Assembly (NCBI GenBank): GCA_963624605.1
Contig: CAVFQD010000056.1
Span: 1 to 11,190, forward strand
Source: Fimenecus sp963624605
GTDB lineage: Bacteria > Bacillota > Clostridia > Oscillospirales > Acutalibacteraceae
Direction: 5' to 3'
Length of the DNA stretch: 11,190 nt
Position numbers and translations under genes: made by a program. Position 1 is the stretch's first letter; the number at the start of each line of letters is the position of its first letter. Shown here piece after piece: positions 1 through 7,253 of this stretch. Under the pieces are notes generated by a model. It had not been told where the DNA came from. It searched no databases and saw nothing but the letters and a program-made list of their open reading frames with translations.

Positions 1-609
1 ATCTACGGTCTGACGGCTTTATACCGAAAAAAGCAGCCGTTATACTTCAAACTGATGGTTTTTCCGATTGCCTGCCAGCTCTTTTCCAGAGCGTTTTATA
101 CTATAACGCTTTTATGCTACGGGGAACTGCCGAACACATTTAATATCGGACTTTTAGGTCTTGCAACATTCTTTTTGTTTTTGTATCTTCCGAATGTCGG
201 CACGATGGATAACCTTGTAGACGAAGATAAGAAAAGATTTGCAAAATACAGCATAATCCCGTTGGTTATTCCGATAACGGAGGTCATAATTTCCGTAATG
301 TCCCTGTATGTTGATTATGTGTCGTTTTCGGTCCGTATTTCCTTTGTTGTTTTGTCGCTGTTTTCCGGTCTTGCAGGGTATTTCAATTTGAAACATATGA
401 TAATCCCAGATGTTGAGGACGGAATAGTAAAATCGTTAAGAAAATTTAATTTTGTCTGCATTTTATTTGAAATAACAGCTCTTTCCGAGGTTGGACTGTA
501 TTGCTTTGATTTTCAGAAACCGATTGTTTTCGTTGAAATTTTGCTTGGCATTTTCTTTATAGGATTTTTGCCGTTTCTTAATAAGGAGACGAAAAAATGG
601 ATTCAATGA
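1..609 (+). CDS. Polytopic integral membrane protein, 5'-truncated by the window edge
   Basis: The reading frame is open from base 1 to the TGA at 607-609. The first in-frame ATG (55-57) lies inside continuous coding sequence (LYRKKQPLYFKL precedes it), so the real start is probably upstream of the window. The visible 202 residues are mostly hydrophobic, with about six likely membrane segments (roughly residues 19-41, 47-66, 86-107, 110-128, 149-169 and 173-193) joined by short charged loops such as VDEDKKRFAKY. I see no catalytic or transporter signature and do not recognise the family. It overlaps the next gene, a PrsW-like protease, by 13 bases, so the two are probably translationally coupled and may work together, for example as a sensor or partner. 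That role is inference only. Confidence 0.85.
   Translation: MYGLTALYRKKQPLYFKLMVFPIACQLFSRAFYTITLLCYGELPNTFNIGLLGLATFFLFLYLPNVGTMDNLVDEDKKRFAKYSIIPLVIPITEVIISVMSLYVDYVSFSVRISFVVLSLFSGLAGYFNLKHMIIPDVEDGIVKSLRKFNFVCILFEITALSEVGLYCFDFQKPIVFVEILLGIFFIGFLPFLNKETKKWIQ
583..588 (+). promoter_or_regulatory. Ribosome binding site of the PrsW-like gene
   Basis: AAGGAG lies 8 bases before the ATG at 597 and inside the 3' end of the preceding gene. This spacing favours the ATG at 597 over the in-frame ATG at 606, which would be 17 bases away. Confidence 0.8.
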
Positions 610-1274
610 GTTATATTCTTTTTATTTGCATTGCCGTTCCTTTGGCTATGATGCTGGTTCCTATCGAAAAGAAGTCAAGAAAAATTGTCGTGGCACTTTT
701 AATGGGAATGTTTTGCTGTTTGTTTGTCAGTGAAGTCAACGGCTTGCTTTTACGGTTGACGAAAAGCACAACGCTTTATTTTACAACTAATGTTACTCCT
801 TTCACCGAGGAATTGGTAAAGGTGCTTCCCGTAATATATTATGCTTCTGTTTTTTCTGATGACAGAAAATCCGTTACAACGGTTGCGTTTGCAACAGGCG
901 TAGGCTTTGCAATGCTTGAGAATATTATTATATTAACACAGCATATAGCAACGGTAAATCTGGTATTTGCGATAATCAGAGGCTTCAGTACCGGCTTAAT
1001 GCACAGTATAAGCACAATGCTGATTGCAAATTATATTCCGTATATCCATAAGAAAAAAAAGCTGTATTTGTGCGGAACACTTTGTACATTTAATTTGGCG
1101 GTTGTATTCCATTCGGTGTTTAATCTGCTTGTAGAGGCTGATTCGGTAATTGCAAACCGCATAGGCTATATTTTACCGATTTCAATTTATCTGATTATAA
1201 ATATCTTCGTATATAAAAAGGTTGTTAAGGATTCAAACAGAAAGTTATTCAATCGTCGACAGAAGATAAAATGA
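597..1274 (+). CDS. PrsW-family intramembrane protease (glutamic-type, CPBP-like superfamily)
   Basis: This 225-residue, very hydrophobic protein carries the hallmark motifs of PrsW proteases: EELVK at residues 71-75 (EExxK), GFAMLEN at 103-109 (the second Glu with Asn), a conserved His at 136 (GLMHS) and a C-terminal HSVFN at 172-176. In known members these polar residues line an intramembrane active site. Bacillus subtilis PrsW makes the site-1 cut in the anti-sigma factor RsiW, and Clostridioides difficile PrsW acts on RsiT, releasing an ECF sigma factor under envelope stress. Length is typical for the family and the motif set is complete, so it should be active. The substrate is not evident, because no sigma or anti-sigma gene lies in the window. 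It starts 8 bases after AAGGAG, overlaps the upstream membrane protein gene, and ends just before a terminator. I leave the symbol empty because PrsW paralogues are common and this may not be the orthologue. Confidence 0.87.
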   Translation: MDSMSYILFICIAVPLAMMLVPIEKKSRKIVVALLMGMFCCLFVSEVNGLLLRLTKSTTLYFTTNVTPFTEELVKVLPVIYYASVFSDDRKSVTTVAFATGVGFAMLENIIILTQHIATVNLVFAIIRGFSTGLMHSISTMLIANYIPYIHKKKKLYLCGTLCTFNLAVVFHSVFNLLVEADSVIANRIGYILPISIYLIINIFVYKKVVKDSNRKLFNRRQKIK

Positions 1275-1280
1275 CCTATA

Positions 1281-1314
1281 AAAATAAAGCCCGACTGAGA
1301 TCGGGCTTTATTTT
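1281..1314. terminator. Bidirectional intrinsic terminator between convergent operons
   Basis: A perfect 14-bp inverted repeat (1281-1294 with 1301-1314) encloses a 6-base loop, CTGAGA. The inner stem is GC-rich (GCCCGA/TCGGGC) and the outer part is A-rich on one side and T-rich on the other, giving a U-tract for transcripts from either strand. It begins 6 bases after the stop of the PrsW-like gene and lies 14 bases beyond the stop of the - strand operon, so it can end both. Confidence 0.92.
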
Positions 1315-1328
1315 ATGTCCTAAAAGAC

Positions 1329-2636
1329 TTATTGATGATACAGGTATTTTTGAGGATCGTTCTTTGCATTGTTATATAAGGCTTCCGAAACAATTACACC
1401 GTATTGATCCGTCAGGTTATGACTGTATGTTTCCGGCACAGAATTATTATCTACAGTAATTTGAGAAGCCGGTACACTGCATTTTATTTTGGCGTCAGAG
1501 TCAAAATATTTGGAAGAAACATAATCCCTGGTTGTATTTACAGCAATGGAATTGAGTGTAATTTTTTCAATGTTTACAATTAACTTTTCACCGCTCATAT
1601 TAAGCTTGCAGTTAACCTCGGTAATAATTCCCGGGACCCAAACGGAAAAGTGAGTATTATAATCATTATCGTTATTTGCCTCAAAATAATCGAGAAAGCT
1701 TTGGTTTAGGTTCCGCTTCAAATCCGAATTGTAAGACATATCAAGCTTATATGTCTTGCTGCTGCCGTAACCGTTTTGGTCGATATAATTCATCTCAATG
1801 TAAAAGCATTCGACCTCATCGTAATCGGCGTTTGTAAGATTTATGGGGTTTTCCACATTAAAATAAAAAGTGTATTCATACATACTCTCTTCATCATGAT
1901 GTGAATAGTATTGGTTAATATCGCCGTCTGAGACTTCAACGCAATTTTTAAGAACAGATGTGTCGATGACCGAATTGTATTGGTCCTTGAATTGCCCTGT
2001 ATATTTTTCAGCGTTGTCAAGACCGTTTATTACTGCGTTCATTTCCGTTTCGGAAATTTCAAAGTCGTTATGCTCTTCAAAGTACGGCGAATTTGCTTCG
2101 TTTATAACGGATTTTTCCATTGAGCAGTAAACGGTTGCTGTGGAATCATTGTAAGCAGAGGAAACATAATCAGTATTACTGTTAATCCTTATACCGTTAC
2201 AATACACACTTTCTACTGTAAACGAAAGTCTTTCTCCGCCGTCCATATTAAGCTTTATGTAAATTCGGTTAAGCTTTCCGTTGAGAGTAATCTCATAACT
2301 TGTGTTATATGAGTTGTCATTACTCCGTATAAAATGCTCATTGAGAAAATCGGAATTTTTATTACCGTTTCCGCTCCACGACATATCAAAGGTTTCCTTT
2401 GATTCATCCTTAAAACCGTTCATTTCGCTGTAATAATAATCAAAATACAGTACATTTACAGCGTCCCTATCCATATCAGAGGAGTTACAGGGATTGGTAA
2501 CTTTTATGTTTACTGTATAAACATATTTGCTTGAGTCGTCTGAACCGTTCAGAGCAAAGCAGGGGAGTGAGGTTGACAATATCGCAACCATACAGATGAC
2601 ACAAAGGAGCGTAAGAGCCGTTTTTGATTTTTTCAT
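1329..2636 (-). CDS. Secreted two-domain protein with internal tandem duplication, unknown function
   Basis: This 435-residue protein begins with a typical signal peptide: basic MKKSK, hydrophobic core 6-24, probable cleavage after PCFA at 28. No lipobox, membrane segment or LPxTG motif follows, so it is predicted to be fully secreted. The mature part is two copies of one domain, about residues 38-232 and 252-425. Matching landmarks are NDNSYNT (106) with NDNDYNT (322), KLNM (128) with KLNM (344), DYVSSAY (156) with DYVSSKY (371), and DQY (218) with DQY (410). Alternating hydrophobic stretches suggest beta-sandwich-like domains rich in Asp, Asn and Tyr. I do not recognise the family. It is the last gene of the - strand operon: its ATG lies 3 bases past the stop of the 1537-residue gene, and an AAGGGAG site overlaps that gene's end. 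A role as a secreted partner of the membrane proteins upstream is inference. Confidence 0.88.
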   Translation of the reverse strand: MKKSKTALTLLCVICMVAILSTSLPCFALNGSDDSSKYVYTVNIKVTNPCNSSDMDRDAVNVLYFDYYYSEMNGFKDESKETFDMSWSGNGNKNSDFLNEHFIRSNDNSYNTSYEITLNGKLNRIYIKLNMDGGERLSFTVESVYCNGIRINSNTDYVSSAYNDSTATVYCSMEKSVINEANSPYFEEHNDFEISETEMNAVINGLDNAEKYTGQFKDQYNSVIDTSVLKNCVEVSDGDINQYYSHHDEESMYEYTFYFNVENPINLTNADYDEVECFYIEMNYIDQNGYGSSKTYKLDMSYNSDLKRNLNQSFLDYFEANNDNDYNTHFSVWVPGIITEVNCKLNMSGEKLIVNIEKITLNSIAVNTTRDYVSSKYFDSDAKIKCSVPASQITVDNNSVPETYSHNLTDQYGVIVSEALYNNAKNDPQKYLYHQ

Positions 2637-2639
2637 AAT

Positions 2640-5600
2640 TTACGCTCCCTTCATATAAACATCATATGATATGAATTCATTGTTTACGGAACTTATGTCG
2701 ACCTGACAGCCTGCCTTGACAGCGTTTTCTGTTCGGCTGGCATAAAGATAAACCCTGTTATCGGAAATATGCTTTCCGCTGTCAACGGTAGCTATGGCAC
2801 CTTCGTTTAGATTAACGCGATTTCCGTTAATATCATAAATATGCTCCCACGTATTGGAGTCGTTGTTAATCATTCCGTAATCCTTGCACGCCAATCCCAG
2901 CTTTGATATGGGGTAGGCTGTATCTTTTGTAATTTGGGTTGAATAATACAGATAAATCTGCTTTCCGCCCGTTCCTGAATTCAAAGAAACTGCCTTTGTT
3001 CCGTCAGAATCCGACGCATATGTGTATTCGTCTACGGCACTTTTATATTTTACGCCGTCTTTATAGATTATGCTTTGGTGCGGTTCTCCGACAGTCAGTA
3101 AAATATCTCTGACGGCATTCTTTGCAACGCCTTTTCTGACCTCCGAAGGAAGCAGGGTGTATCTTGAATATCCGATATATATATATTCTCCGCCTGTATT
3201 TTGATTTATATCCATATCAACACATATATTACAGCCGAGGCTCAAAAGATTGCATTGCGCTTCTTGCTTTGTCTTGCCGTGTCCGACATAGATGGTTCCC
3301 ATCATAGTGGCTGTATCGGCATATTTCATATGGATAAAGTTTGATTCGTTCACATCGCCGTAAAGAGTGGCTTTTGAAGCCTCGCGTGTTACCGTTGTTC
3401 CGTTTTTAAGCTCAGAGACATCAACGGAATTTGTTGTCATTGCCGTTGCGCAGTCTGATTCATAAACATCCGAACTAACGCTGATTGAGGTAATCGGCAT
3501 ACCGGGGCTTGAACCGGCAGCGGTTGTGTAATACAGATAGTATGAGCCCTTGGGATCGGGTATCATATCTCCGGCTTTCGTATAGGTGATTCCTCCCACC
3601 TGTATTGTCGGAGAAACATCTGTACGGTCAGTAACATATCTGATGATGCCGGTGATTGCCTCTGATGATGAATTAGTTCTCGACACACCGATATAAGATA
3701 CCGAGCTCGCCACGGCTGACGGATTTGAATAGAACGATTGTGAATTATCGACCGCCAAATTTGCCTGTATTATCTCATCAGTGCATTGCATTAAAAGACT
3801 TTGTATACAATATTCGCTGCAACTTTTTTTAATAAGGTCCTTAGTGCTGGTGTCATAGCTTGACAGGTTACCGCCGGCTGCTTTTTCCAGAGTATAGGTG
3901 GAAACGCAAATGGATGAAATATATTTTTTCTCAACAGGAGCTTTTGACTGCATACAGATATACACAGGCGTAATGCTTTTTCCGTTTGAAATATATTTTG
4001 AATTTGCGGTTACATAACCGAGATTATGGGCTTCGGTTCTGTTGGGAGTCTTAAAGTCCTGAACGCTCTCAAAGCCGTCTGGAACCGTACTGTTTGACGA
4101 AACGAGGAGATCGGAGACGGTAAGGGGAGTACCGCCCTCAACAGGACCGAGAACATAAAGTCCCTTACCTCTGACATTACAGCTTGACCAATCTACTGTT
4201 TCGTAGTCCTCAGGTAATAGCTCGGCTGTCGGGGTTTTCTGCTCTATTCCCGTTAATGAACCGCTGCAGTTCGCAAACTGATATGAATGAGACTCGTATA
4301 TGCCGCGCAGATAATGTTCAGCCGAGCTACCGCCGCTTACAAGATAAGGCAGTTCAAACATAACATCACAAACAGCATAAGCGCCCGAAGTAATTGTTCC
4401 GAGATTTGCGGGTACGGAATAATTACCCGGAGCAGATGTGTAAGACCTTATTCCGTAAATTGCCCTATACGGATTATGAGTTGTGGTATAACAGATATAT
4501 GTTTCTACATTAGTTGCCCAACGCTCTTCCGACACCATTCCGTGAGCCTCGGTGGGAAGCTGTATTTTAGCGGCGTGCGTAAGACTTAAATCATATTTAC
4601 TGAGCTTTAATGCTTTTATGTAATCATCTGCGCTATTATTCAATTTACCGCTTGCATTACCCGCAACAAGCACAAAGCCCGAAATATATTCTTCTCCGTC
4701 GGTATATGAAACGGATGGCTTGAAGTAAAGATAAATTCCCGTATCGTTCCAATGCTCATAGGTCTGAGATCTGTGTGTTCTTGAAACGGTATTATCTATT
4801 TCACTTCCGACATTGAAGTTAAAGGCATTTCCGCCGCAAAACATATTTATAGGCTCATAACCCTCAGGAATATCATCAAGCGAATATTTTACCAGCAAAT
4901 CTGCAAGAATAGGTGTTCCGGCAGATTTATACGATGTGTAATAGATCGTATCTCCCGTCGGTGTTGTTCCGCAGGATGTGTATGAGGCGTTGCCGAAATA
5001 ATAAGCGGCTGCCGAATTTCTTGCGGATATTCTTATATCGGTAACTGCGTCGTTGGCGTTTGTTGTGGTTGTATAGCCGAGATATGTATATTTTTTCAAC
5101 GAAGCCGTAACCGGAGTGAGGTTTATATCAAGTACATTGTATCCTGATTTCGTTAATGCAGCCTTTGCCGCAGTCTCGCTGCTTTCAACCGAAAGAGAGA
5201 GCTTGGAAATGTACTGTGTGCCGTCGGGCAACTCTGTCTGCTCACCGTCGTTTATAGTGCCCGTTGTATTTTTTAAGAACATATATACCGAGGCTGAATC
5301 CGACTTGGAATTTGCGTTTAAGTTTGCCGCGGAAACCTCACCGAAGCATTTTACGGGTTGATATCCCTGCGGTGTTTTATTGTTGTCGTACTCAACGGTA
5401 ATAAGGTCGTCAATTTGATCAGAACAGATGGGGGTACCTACATAACTGCTCTTGGTTGTGTAAAGGGCATTCCATCTTCTTGCATTATCGCCGTTTATGT
5501 TTGCCGGACTGCCGTTTAGCCGTACAGCGTCATATCTTACATATCTGTTTTGAGCCAAGTCAAACATAACAGATGGAATTTCGGTGAAATCCTCTGCATC

Positions 5601-7253
5601 GTCATCGGTAAATAAATCCCAAAGATATTTAACAAATAAGGCAATGAGGATAACAATCATAGCCACAAGAGCCACATAGTTCAAAACAATAAATGCGCAG
5701 CCGAGAATGCCGAATATCGTGCTGAAAACGCCCATACCGATGCCCGCACAGCAGATTGCCCACATACTCATAGTGCCTGTGAATACAGCAGTGAACATAA
5801 TAGCTTTGATTGCCGTAGTTACTAAAACCGTAACTCCCCAACCGATTCCGATTACGAGAGAGGCAATCTCGATTTTTGAAAGGGTTCCGGATAAGAAATT
5901 ATCTATATCGTCGGGAGTGGTAAGTGTATTGTAGATCTGACCTGCCGAGTTTGCTCGGTAAGCATCCGTTGTAACGGCAACCTTCTGGTTGTAAACGGTT
6001 TGGTCCGTTCCTACCCATATTGATATGCTGTCAGATTTAAGCGCCTGATTTATTTCTTCTTTTATTGCGCTGATTTGCTTGTCGCTCTCCTCAAGAATTC
6101 CCGAGTCGTTAACAAGATAAACGGCAGATGAGGCAACACCGCACAGACGCATTGTTGCAAGCTGACCGTTTGTCAAACTGTCGACAAGGGGATAAATCTT
6201 CCTCAAATTTTCAGCCTCGTCATAAGTTGAATTACCGAGTGAAACTATATAATCGCCAAGCTTTGTTGTTTCATCGTAATTGTATTGGTTTAACACCGCA
6301 TAAGCATAAAGATAAAAGGAATCGCCGTCCTCGGCTTTTATCTCGCCTCCGTTAGTCATTGCTTCAACGGTTTCTTCGGGAATTTCGGTTGAAACGGACT
6401 TAGGCGTCTTTGACGAACTTGTTTTTTCTGTACTCTCTTCAGAGCGCTGAACAGCAGAGTTGTAGCCCTCGGAAAATGTCTGAAGACTGTTGACAAGCTC
6501 GTTCGCAAGAACCTTGTATTTAATGTCAAGCATTCTGCCGTTATCCTCGTCTTTTAACTCATCCTTGACTGTCGAAGATGCTATTCTTGATGCCCAGTTG
6601 TCATCGCCGTAATCGGCTACACCGGCAACAAGCGCATTGCAAAACGCAGAAATAACGGTTGTGCTTGAGCGTGAAAGCAGCTTCTTTACGAAATCAACGG
6701 TGCAATCATCGCTTACTAAATATTCTCCGAGCTTTATGTTATTGAGCTCGTCTATGTGATAGCAGTTAAGAATATTGTATGCAACAATCGCCGCAGGGCT
6801 GTTTTTACTGTAGTTTTCGGAAAATTCTTCAATTGCATAGAACAATTCGGTAGGAAGATTTCCGAGCTTTTCAACAGCTCTTTCGGCAACATCGCCGTAG
6901 GTGTAATCCTGATAACCGCCGTTCATTTGAAGCATTGATATGCCGGTTATTCCCTCATCGGCATTTTCGGTTGTCTTATAACCTACAACATATATTCCGT
7001 TGTCCTTTATATCTCCGCTTGCGGAGTGGTTTATATTCTTTTTAACAGCCGTATAACCGGCTGCTTCGCAGTTCTGTACAGCATTGTCAAGGCTGTCGCC
7101 GCTGAATACCTGCACCTCCGATATATACTTTGAGCCGTAAGCGGCTACCACTCCGAAAACGGAGCCGTAGCTTGTAACAATCAAAGCGGCAATAAGGAAA
7201 ATTGAGACAGAAGCAAGTAAAGCTTTAATAATAGATTTTCTGTTATCGGTCAT
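2640..7253 (-). CDS. Giant membrane-associated surface protein with repeated MABP-like beta half-modules
   Basis: This 1537-residue protein opens with a signal peptide or signal anchor (residues 8-29). Residues 43-110 form a first beta half-module: YISEVQVF, AGY, NIN, YVVGYKTT, GITGI. A mostly helical region follows (about 111-455) with a Ser/Thr-rich linker at 271-290. A hydrophobic block at 461-545 could hold two to four membrane helices. Residues 592-661 give a complementary half-module (RRW, LYTT, VGTPI, ANLN, VYMFL). Residues 681-1508 alternate further copies, for example YLGYTTT with AVTDI at 724-740, TPILADLLV at 780, TPLTVSDLL at 1042, YIGVSRT with AITGI at 1187-1203, YLYYTT with MPITSI at 1239-1257, YIYIGY at 1357, and IYLYYST at 1433. 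The first 660 residues match the 740-residue neighbour in layout. The motifs resemble the MABP beta-prism fold, but I could not test this. Its ATG overlaps the upstream stop (ATGA) after an AAAGGAG site. Adhesin or surface-scaffold function is inference. Confidence 0.88.
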   Translation of the reverse strand: MTDNRKSIIKALLASVSIFLIAALIVTSYGSVFGVVAAYGSKYISEVQVFSGDSLDNAVQNCEAAGYTAVKKNINHSASGDIKDNGIYVVGYKTTENADEGITGISMLQMNGGYQDYTYGDVAERAVEKLGNLPTELFYAIEEFSENYSKNSPAAIVAYNILNCYHIDELNNIKLGEYLVSDDCTVDFVKKLLSRSSTTVISAFCNALVAGVADYGDDNWASRIASSTVKDELKDEDNGRMLDIKYKVLANELVNSLQTFSEGYNSAVQRSEESTEKTSSSKTPKSVSTEIPEETVEAMTNGGEIKAEDGDSFYLYAYAVLNQYNYDETTKLGDYIVSLGNSTYDEAENLRKIYPLVDSLTNGQLATMRLCGVASSAVYLVNDSGILEESDKQISAIKEEINQALKSDSISIWVGTDQTVYNQKVAVTTDAYRANSAGQIYNTLTTPDDIDNFLSGTLSKIEIASLVIGIGWGVTVLVTTAIKAIMFTAVFTGTMSMWAICCAGIGMGVFSTIFGILGCAFIVLNYVALVAMIVILIALFVKYLWDLFTDDDAEDFTEIPSVMFDLAQNRYVRYDAVRLNGSPANINGDNARRWNALYTTKSSYVGTPICSDQIDDLITVEYDNNKTPQGYQPVKCFGEVSAANLNANSKSDSASVYMFLKNTTGTINDGEQTELPDGTQYISKLSLSVESSETAAKAALTKSGYNVLDINLTPVTASLKKYTYLGYTTTTNANDAVTDIRISARNSAAAYYFGNASYTSCGTTPTGDTIYYTSYKSAGTPILADLLVKYSLDDIPEGYEPINMFCGGNAFNFNVGSEIDNTVSRTHRSQTYEHWNDTGIYLYFKPSVSYTDGEEYISGFVLVAGNASGKLNNSADDYIKALKLSKYDLSLTHAAKIQLPTEAHGMVSEERWATNVETYICYTTTHNPYRAIYGIRSYTSAPGNYSVPANLGTITSGAYAVCDVMFELPYLVSGGSSAEHYLRGIYESHSYQFANCSGSLTGIEQKTPTAELLPEDYETVDWSSCNVRGKGLYVLGPVEGGTPLTVSDLLVSSNSTVPDGFESVQDFKTPNRTEAHNLGYVTANSKYISNGKSITPVYICMQSKAPVEKKYISSICVSTYTLEKAAGGNLSSYDTSTKDLIKKSCSEYCIQSLLMQCTDEIIQANLAVDNSQSFYSNPSAVASSVSYIGVSRTNSSSEAITGIIRYVTDRTDVSPTIQVGGITYTKAGDMIPDPKGSYYLYYTTAAGSSPGMPITSISVSSDVYESDCATAMTTNSVDVSELKNGTTVTREASKATLYGDVNESNFIHMKYADTATMMGTIYVGHGKTKQEAQCNLLSLGCNICVDMDINQNTGGEYIYIGYSRYTLLPSEVRKGVAKNAVRDILLTVGEPHQSIIYKDGVKYKSAVDEYTYASDSDGTKAVSLNSGTGGKQIYLYYSTQITKDTAYPISKLGLACKDYGMINNDSNTWEHIYDINGNRVNLNEGAIATVDSGKHISDNRVYLYASRTENAVKAGCQVDISSVNNEFISYDVYMKGA
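2645..2651 (-). promoter_or_regulatory. Ribosome binding site of the secreted two-domain protein
   Basis: AAGGGAG on the - strand lies 8 bases before the ATG at 2636. It sits inside the last codons of the upstream 1537-residue gene, so translation of the two is likely coupled. Confidence 0.8.

Noticed and set aside
1271..1459. 62-codon + strand frame overlapping the PrsW-like stop
   Set aside because: It runs through the terminator hairpin and then antisense through the end of the secreted protein gene; no ribosome binding site or protein features.
2640..7253. Possible MACPF/perforin pore-forming domain, suggested by the MABP-like motifs
   Set aside because: No MACPF signature (Y-G-T/S-H-F/Y followed by a GG-containing segment) could be found in any of the proteins.
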